DNA from: DAOUAM01 sp034433305
GTDB lineage: Bacteria; Chloroflexota; Dehalococcoidia; Lucifugimonadales; DAOUAM01
NCBI GenBank assembly: GCA_034433305.1
Contig: DAOUAM010000025.1
Location: 1 to 64,000 of the forward strand
DNA: 64,000 nucleotides
Direction: 5' to 3'
Below, piece by piece: positions 59,151-64,000 of this stretch; position 1 is the stretch's first letter; every line of letters begins with the position of its first letter. The position numbers and the translations under genes were made by a program. The notes under the pieces were generated by a model. It made no database searches and was not told the DNA's origin. It saw only the letters and a list, made by a program, of their open reading frames with translations.

Positions 59151-59884
59151 CGGACGGACTCCCCACTGCTCGCCATCGCTGGGACGAGGCCCTCGTGCCA
59201 GCCCCAGCGGCGCAGCGCGTCGTCCCCCCAGGCGCGGCGCAGCTCTTCCCAGCCGCGCCGGACGCGGGCCTCGTTGGCCGTCATGCTGCCAGAGTGGCGC
59301 GAGTAGTAGTACAGCGGACAGGGCACTCGCACCGGCGGGCGGCCGCTGCGTGCCAGGTAGCGCATGTACAGGTCGTACTCCTCCCAGAAAAAGGGCCGGA
59401 ACCCTCCCACCTGCTTGACCAGTCCAGTCCTGAGCATGGTGCCGATGGCGATAAGTCGGAACAGATTGAAAGGCTCCACTTGCACCAGGGTGCGGGAGCC
59501 ATCGGCCAGGGAGACCTCGTAGCGGTCGCAGTAGACCAGGTCTGTCCAGCCCCTGTCCAGCGGCCCCACGCAGGCGCTCAGGATATCGGGGTGGAAGGTG
59601 TCGTCGGCGTCCAGACGCATGAAGTACCGGCCACGGGCCAGCCCGAGGCCGGCGTTGCAGGCCGTCACGAGGCCCCGGTTCTCCGCAAGGCGCACGTAGC
59701 GCAGGTTGGGCAGCCTCTCGGCGTAGCGAGCGGCCACAGCCGGCGTGTCGTCGGTGGAGCCATCGTCCACCAGCAGTACCTCGAAATCCCTGGCCGGGAA
59801 GGTCTGGGCCGCCACGCTGTCCAGCGCCGCGCCCAGCGTAGGGGCCGAGTTGTAGGTGCAAAGGACCACCGAGACGCGGGTCAT
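59147..59884 (-). CDS. Glycosyltransferase family 2
   Basis: This 245-aa GT-A glycosyltransferase has VVLCTYNSAPTLGAAL at 6-21, VDDGSTDDT for nucleotide binding, and RLDADDTF as the DxD-type metal motif. FFWEEYDLYMRYL is the catalytic-base region. The ATG at 59884 overlaps the PIG-L stop (ATGA). It adds one sugar from an NDP donor; identity not readable. Confidence 0.88.
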   Translation of the reverse strand: MTRVSVVLCTYNSAPTLGAALDSVAAQTFPARDFEVLLVDDGSTDDTPAVAARYAERLPNLRYVRLAENRGLVTACNAGLGLARGRYFMRLDADDTFHPDILSACVGPLDRGWTDLVYCDRYEVSLADGSRTLVQVEPFNLFRLIAIGTMLRTGLVKQVGGFRPFFWEEYDLYMRYLARSGRPPVRVPCPLYYYSRHSGSMTANEARVRRGWEELRRAWGDDALRRWGWHEGLVPAMASSGESVR

Positions 59885-60546
59885 CGGCACAGGTCCCTCA
59901 GCACCATGAAGGCCTCGGCGGCCTCCATGCCCACCTCGCTGCCGCGCTTTCTGGCGTAGATGGTTATCCCCTCGGGTGAGCGCGGATGGGGGAACTTGCG
60001 CAACTCGCGCTGGTAGCACTGGAGCGCGGCGACCTTGGCACCCAGTTGTCTTGAGATGTCCACGTACCTGGTGGGCAGGAAGGCATTTTCAGGAAGGGCC
60101 GGGGCCTGGTCGGTGGACGACGGGACTTCGTAGGTGTAGAGGGCGCGGAGGTGACTGCCGCCGTAGGGCCGGCACACCACCATGGCAGCCCGGAACACCG
60201 CCTGGTGGTCCTGATTGTTGTCGCCACGGTGGTTCACATACGCTACCTCTGGCTTCGTCTGCTGGTACACCTCCTCCAGGGGGATGATGATGTCCTGGAG
60301 CACCGCGTCCAGCCGCTCATCGGGAAGGCCCAGGAAGACAAGCTCCTGGTAGCCCAGGACAGCCTTGGCCCGACAGGCGGCGTCCTTTTCCTCCGCGATG
60401 AGCTTGTCATCGTAGCTATGGGAGTATGCCCGGTTAGCCACGATGCAGACGGTCACCGTGTCGCCTGCCTCCACGTGGCGGCGAATGACGCCGCCGGCGC
60501 CCAGGACCTCGTCGTCCATGTGTGGGGCAATGACCATGACCCTCAT
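59881..60546 (-). CDS. PIG-L family deacetylase
   Basis: This 221-aa zinc-dependent deacetylase of the LmbE/PIG-L family removes acetyl from N-acetylated sugars. The motif APHMDDEVLGAGG holds H9, D11 and D12, and H106 and H114 in NHRGDNNQDH complete the metal site. The ATG at 60546 overlaps the formyltransferase stop (ATGA). It could free an amine that another enzyme re-acylates, for example with formyl. Confidence 0.88.
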   Translation of the reverse strand: MRVMVIAPHMDDEVLGAGGVIRRHVEAGDTVTVCIVANRAYSHSYDDKLIAEEKDAACRAKAVLGYQELVFLGLPDERLDAVLQDIIIPLEEVYQQTKPEVAYVNHRGDNNQDHQAVFRAAMVVCRPYGGSHLRALYTYEVPSSTDQAPALPENAFLPTRYVDISRQLGAKVAALQCYQRELRKFPHPRSPEGITIYARKRGSEVGMEAAEAFMVLRDLCR

Positions 60547-61346
60547 TCCAGGTAGCCCTCGAAGTAGAGCCTGCCGCCTTCCAGCCGTGCCGAAGGTATC
60601 ACCAGGCGCCGGCCACCCACAGTGGTGAAGGCGCAAGGGTAGGGTGGCGTCAGGGCGCGGATGAAGTTGTATATCTCCCGCTCCGGCCTGGACCAGTCAA
60701 TCTCTCCATCCTCTGGCTTGCGCCGGCGAGTGTAGGTAGCCCGGGACTCGTCCTGCTTCCTGCGGGGCGCGGTGCCTTGTTCGATGGCCTGGATATGCTG
60801 CGCCAGCATCTCGGGGGCGATGGCCAGCACCCTGTCCAGCAGGTCCCTCACCGTGTCCGTCTCGGCGATGGGGATGGGTCTCTGGTCAATGATGTCGCCG
60901 CTATCTATACCCTGGTCCAGGTAGAACAGAGTGATGCCTGTCTCCGTCAGCCCGTCAATGATGGCCCAGTTGAGGGGCGCGCCGCCGCGCCTGGCGGGCA
61001 GCATGGCGTAGTGGAAGCCGACGCACCCTCGCGGGGGCAGCGCCAGCACCTCGGGCGGCACGATCATGGACCAGGAGACGACGCACACCACGTCCGGTCG
61101 CAGCGATCTGACCAGGGCCACCGTCTCGGGTGTCCGCATGCTGCACACCTTGTGCAGCGGTATGCCTGCCTGACGGGCGAAGTCGTCGAAGGGCACCCAG
61201 TCGGCTATCCTGGGCCGCAGGGAGTCGTCAGCGGTGATGATGGCGACGACGTTCCGGCGGAGAGAGTGCAGCTTCTTGAGGCACGCCAGGCCGACCCGCT
61301 CGGCCCCTATGTACAGGATGCGTGCAGATTCCCCCATAGCTTTCAT
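60543..61346 (-). CDS. Sugar N-formyltransferase-like protein
   Basis: This 267-aa protein has the formyltransferase fold with a C-terminal domain like Fmt/ArnA (IYNFIRALTPPYPCAF). It would move formyl from N10-formyl-THF to a sugar amine. The active-site loop reads CVGFHYAMLPARRGGAPLNW: H112 is kept, and D148 and D151 follow in GIDSGDII. The catalytic Asn two residues before the His is Gly110. With the upstream DegT aminotransferase and SDR this resembles routes to 4-formamido-4,6-dideoxy sugars, but the altered loop makes activity less certain. Confidence 0.82.
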   Translation of the reverse strand: MKAMGESARILYIGAERVGLACLKKLHSLRRNVVAIITADDSLRPRIADWVPFDDFARQAGIPLHKVCSMRTPETVALVRSLRPDVVCVVSWSMIVPPEVLALPPRGCVGFHYAMLPARRGGAPLNWAIIDGLTETGITLFYLDQGIDSGDIIDQRPIPIAETDTVRDLLDRVLAIAPEMLAQHIQAIEQGTAPRRKQDESRATYTRRRKPEDGEIDWSRPEREIYNFIRALTPPYPCAFTTVGGRRLVIPSARLEGGRLYFEGYLE

Positions 61347-61363
61347 TCACATCCCTGGAGTGG

Positions 61364-62305
61364 CTATACCCGCAGCCGCTGGTCCACCAGCGCCCACTGC
61401 TCGTCGCGGGTGCGGTCCTGCTGCATGAGCCAGTCAATATAGCGGCGTATGCCCTCTTCCAGGCCCACCTTTGGCCGCCAGCCCAGCTCGCGGGCCGCCT
61501 TCTCGCTGGACACGTCCTTGCCGGAGAAGTCGCCTGGCCTGGCGGGCACGTACTCGATCCGGACGTCGCCCAGCACCTTCTGGACCGTCTCGGCGATCTG
61601 GCGGATGGTGACCTTCTCGCTGCCGTCCAGATTGTAGGTGGCGTGGCGGGCACTGGGCCGCAGGGCCAGCACATTGCCCTCGGCCAGGTCCTCCACGTAG
61701 ATGAACTTGCGGTACTGGGAGCCATCGCCCGATATGGTCAGAGGCTCGCCCCTGAGCGCCTTCTGCACAAAGACGGCAATGACACCCGCTGGCCTGGCCC
61801 TGGGGCCATAGGGTATGCCATAGCGCAGTATGGTCGGCTCCAGGCCATAGAGGCTGGCGTAGGAATGGCAATAGTACTCACCGGCCAGCTTGGTGGCCGT
61901 GTAGAGGTGCCTGGGTATTCCCAGCGGCGTGGACTCGTCCACCTGCTCCGGCTCGGCGGCGCTGTAGACCCAGGTGGTGCTGCCGTACACCAGCCGCGTG
62001 ACCTTGCTGAGCCGCATGGCTTCCAGCACCGTGGCCGTGCCCCGCACGTTGACCATCTCCGAGTAGTGCGGGTCGTTGAAGACGTCGTTGACATCGGCCA
62101 CGGCGGCCAGGTGCATGACGGCGTCCACGCCCCGCATGGCGGAGCGGAGCTGGCCCAGCTCCAGGATGCTGCCCTGGTAGTAGTCCACGTCGTCGCGGGG
62201 CGGGCGCATCAGGTCGAAGACCCTCACCGTCACGCCGTACTCGCACAGCTTGTCCACCACGTGGGACCCTATGAACCCTGCGCCGCCTGTTACCAAGACT
62301 CTCAC
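61364..62305 (-). CDS. NAD-dependent epimerase/dehydratase
   Basis: This 313-aa extended SDR has GGAGFIG at 7-13, GSTTWVYSAA as the Ser/Thr region, and YTATK as the catalytic Tyr-Lys. RKFIYVEDLAEGN is typical of UDP-sugar epimerases and reductases. It lies 17 bases ahead of the formyltransferase, downstream of the DegT gene. It may make the keto-sugar used by the aminotransferase or epimerise its product. Confidence 0.85.
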   Translation of the reverse strand: MRVLVTGGAGFIGSHVVDKLCEYGVTVRVFDLMRPPRDDVDYYQGSILELGQLRSAMRGVDAVMHLAAVADVNDVFNDPHYSEMVNVRGTATVLEAMRLSKVTRLVYGSTTWVYSAAEPEQVDESTPLGIPRHLYTATKLAGEYYCHSYASLYGLEPTILRYGIPYGPRARPAGVIAVFVQKALRGEPLTISGDGSQYRKFIYVEDLAEGNVLALRPSARHATYNLDGSEKVTIRQIAETVQKVLGDVRIEYVPARPGDFSGKDVSSEKAARELGWRPKVGLEEGIRRYIDWLMQQDRTRDEQWALVDQRLRV

Positions 62306-62466
62306 GTTAGTCCCTCAACTCTACTGGTACTTTGTCAACATGGTCTTGATGAAAGGACTCACCCTCATCCCTACCCTCTCCCGTCAAGGGAGAAGGGGCA
62401 TCGCCCGTCCAGTCCAGGTGGGCGCAGCCCTGCATTGTAGTTGGCCTGCCGGCATCCGGCAGCCTT

Positions 62467-63687
62467 TCAGCGCCTGGCCCGCGCCACCGGGTGCTGCTGC
62501 CGGATGTCCTGGATGGCGCTGGCCAGGGACGTGACGACGTGCTGAAGCTGCTCGTCGGTCAGCCCGGGGTACACCGGCAGGCAGATGTGGCGCTGGCTGA
62601 TGTGCCTGGCGCCAGGGAAGCCCGACTGCCGCGTTATGCAGTCGGTGTCGCCCTGGTGGGCGCAGATGGCCAGGCCGTTGCGCCGCCTGCCGCAGTAGGT
62701 GTAGCGCTCCCAGACAGGCTCCTCGTGGCAAAGGTCGGCGTAGACCTCGCCGGTGAGGGAGACGCCGTACTTGGCCTTCAGTACCCGCTTCAGGTGTTCC
62801 CTGTCAACGCCCTCGGCCAGGTAGGCCACGTACTTGTAGTAGCCCGATGGCCCGAAGGGCCGCACGGGCCTCACCTCTTCCATGTCCGCCAGGGCGCGGT
62901 CATAGAAGTCGGCGACGCGCCGGCGCTCCTCCAGCACCCACTGGGCCTTGCGCATCTGTTGCACGCCCACCAGCGCCGTGAACTCGGACATGCGGAAGTT
63001 GTGGCCTATCTCAGAGATGTGGTTCCCCATGTCTGGGTCCTTGCCCTGGTTGCGGACCATCAGGCTCTTGCGGTAGATGGCCTCGTCGTTGGTGACGATG
63101 GTGCCGCCTTCGCCGGTGGTCAGCACCTTGGTGGGGAAGAAGGAGAAGGCGCCGGCCACGCCCAGCGTCCCGGCGGGCTGTCCCTCGATGGCGCAGCCGT
63201 GGGCGTGGGCGCAGTCCTCCACCAGGTACAGGCCACGCTCGTCGCACAGCCGCTTCAGGTCCCGCCACGCCGGCGACACGATGCCGCCGATGTGTACCAG
63301 GATGACGGCCCTGGTGTCCGGGGCAATGCGGCGTTCCACGTCGGCCACGTCCAGCGCCAGCGTCTCGGGGTCGGAGTCGGCGAAGATGATGCGGTTGCCG
63401 GCGTGGATAGCGGCCAGCCCGGTGGCCAGGAAGGTGTTGGTGGGCACGATGACCGAGCCGCCCTCGACGCCCAGCGCCCGCAGGATGACCTCCAGGGCCG
63501 CCGTGGCGCTGTTGACCGCCACGCAGTAGCGCGCCCCAGCGAACTGGGCGAACATCTCCTCGAACTGCCTGGTGTACTTACCCAGTGTCAGGAAGCCCGA
63601 GTCCATGATGTCCTCCATGCCATCATGGAGGAACTGGCGGTCTTCCTGGCTGAAGGGTATCTGCAAGATGGGTACCTGGACTGACAT
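62467..63687 (-). CDS. DegT/DnrJ/EryC1 family sugar aminotransferase
   Basis: This 406-aa PLP-dependent aminotransferase has D158 (LVEDCAHAHG) and Schiff-base K187 (FSFFPTKVLTTGEGG). A Cys/Arg-rich segment near 333-345 (TYCGRRRNGLAI) is unusual. It aminates a keto nucleotide sugar; with the N-formyltransferase three genes on, a 4-formamido sugar is a fair inference. AGAGGAG lies 6 bases before the ATG. First gene of the polysaccharide locus in the transcribed direction, 162 bases ahead of the SDR gene. Confidence 0.88.
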   Translation of the reverse strand: MSVQVPILQIPFSQEDRQFLHDGMEDIMDSGFLTLGKYTRQFEEMFAQFAGARYCVAVNSATAALEVILRALGVEGGSVIVPTNTFLATGLAAIHAGNRIIFADSDPETLALDVADVERRIAPDTRAVILVHIGGIVSPAWRDLKRLCDERGLYLVEDCAHAHGCAIEGQPAGTLGVAGAFSFFPTKVLTTGEGGTIVTNDEAIYRKSLMVRNQGKDPDMGNHISEIGHNFRMSEFTALVGVQQMRKAQWVLEERRRVADFYDRALADMEEVRPVRPFGPSGYYKYVAYLAEGVDREHLKRVLKAKYGVSLTGEVYADLCHEEPVWERYTYCGRRRNGLAICAHQGDTDCITRQSGFPGARHISQRHICLPVYPGLTDEQLQHVVTSLASAIQDIRQQHPVARARR

Positions 63688-64000
63688 ATCTCGCTCCTCT
63701 GGCTAATAACGGCTAGTCCCTGGGGCAAAACGACGAAAAGGCCGGCCTCCCGCGCCATAGTGGCTGAGAGGGAGAAAGCGCGGCCCCCGGGCTGCACGCC
63801 CGGGCCGCGCGACCCTGTGCAGGACGCCCCCGGAGCAGAGGCTACAACGCGAGGCGTCCGTTGTAAGGCGGGGCCAGTATCAGGCGCTGGCTACCGCCCG
63901 AGGACCGAAGCCCTTTGTCCAGCGGCCCCTGCCGCGTGTGCGGCGGGCCTTATGGGCCTGGGCAGGCAGGCCAGCGTCGCTCTGGACTGGCTGCAAGCTT
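63688..64000. other. Upstream region of the polysaccharide locus
   Basis: About 310 bp with no firm gene. A strong hairpin lies at 63778-63810. A 7-bp stem TACAACG/CGTTGTA flanks 63843-63865. One minus frame is open from the right edge to a TGA at 63882-63880, giving about 39 residues rich in Arg and Lys; it may be the C-terminal tail of a gene beyond the window. This cannot be decided here. Confidence 0.4.
63778..63810 (-). terminator. Strong GC hairpin upstream of the polysaccharide locus
   Basis: GCGCGGCC pairs with GGCCGCGC and CGGGC with GCCCG, with a 2-nt bulge and a 5-nt loop. On the minus strand it runs into TTTCTCCCTCTC. It may terminate a gene beyond the right edge, or act as an attenuator in the leader about 90 bases before the first aminotransferase gene. 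Confidence 0.55.

Noticed and set aside
59151..59861. N-terminal extension of the SpsF-like gene
   Set aside because: It is a shadow of the GT2 gene; the SpsF motif begins right after the ATG at 59150.
62340..62400. Pyrimidine/purine-rich hairpin after the DegT gene
   Set aside because: The stem CCCTCTCCC/GGGAGAAGGG has mismatches and no U tract; it resembles common CCCTCTCCC-type intergenic repeats but is too weak to call.
63880..64000. Partial coding sequence at the right edge
   Set aside because: A minus frame of about 39 codons ending at 63880 is Arg/Lys-rich but too short to support; it is mentioned only in the regional note.

Overview
The window is GC-rich bacterial chromosomal DNA with almost no non-coding space. 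It uses ATG, GTG and TTG starts, and many genes overlap by the 4 bases ATGA or GTGA. Housekeeping genes at the left (dnaE, ftsZ, lgt) show it is chromosomal. A Tes-type radical SAM enzyme, an FtsZ without the usual C-terminal tail peptide, and the general gene style suggest a Chloroflexota-like lineage. That placement is inference; no rRNA or other phylogenetic marker was available to me.

Left part, 1-18.7 kb. On the minus strand are dnaE (its C-terminal end runs off the left edge) and ftsZ, each with a recognisable promoter or terminator. A plus-strand group follows: an amidohydrolase, a Tes-like radical SAM protein, lgt, two small membrane proteins and an extended PCMT-type methyltransferase. 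Next come an AlkA-type glycosylase (minus) and a glutamate-1-semialdehyde-aminotransferase-like enzyme (plus). A glcD-glcE-glcF glycolate oxidase operon (minus) and a small secreted six-cysteine protein (plus) close this part. Perfect palindromes sit in the two convergent gaps. Two copies of an 84/85-bp MITE-like element flank the ftsZ/amidohydrolase region.

Right part, 18.7-63.7 kb. This is one 45-kb minus-strand surface-polysaccharide locus, read from 63.7 kb down to 18.7 kb. The promoter-proximal block (54-63.7 kb) has a DegT aminotransferase, an SDR, an N-formyltransferase, a PIG-L deacetylase, a GT2, an SpsF-like cytidylyltransferase, a large GT-B-like protein, a short NeuB/SpsE and an ABC exporter. 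The middle block (42-54 kb) is a nonulosonic acid (sialic/legionaminic-type) cassette. It holds NeuA, a HisF-HisH-WbpG-type amidotransferase trio, NeuB, NeuC, NeuD, a PtmE-type CBS/nucleotidyltransferase, a nucleotide-sugar dehydrogenase, an SDR, a LegC-type aminotransferase and a KdsB-like enzyme. The distal block (18.7-42 kb) has glycosyltransferases, FkbM-type methyltransferases, UDP-glucose dehydrogenase, an O-antigen-polymerase-like membrane protein, a polysaccharide deacetylase, a GT2-dehydrogenase fusion and a bi-domain oxidoreductase.

Taken together, the locus should make a surface glycan that contains one or more CMP-activated nonulosonic acids, probably amidinated, plus a formamido sugar and uronic acids, decorated by O-methylation. 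The most novel candidates are three large, poorly characterised GT-B-like proteins. They carry HP- and SS/ST-type motifs, as CMP-sialic acid and Kdo transferases do, and may transfer or polymerise the nonulosonic acids.
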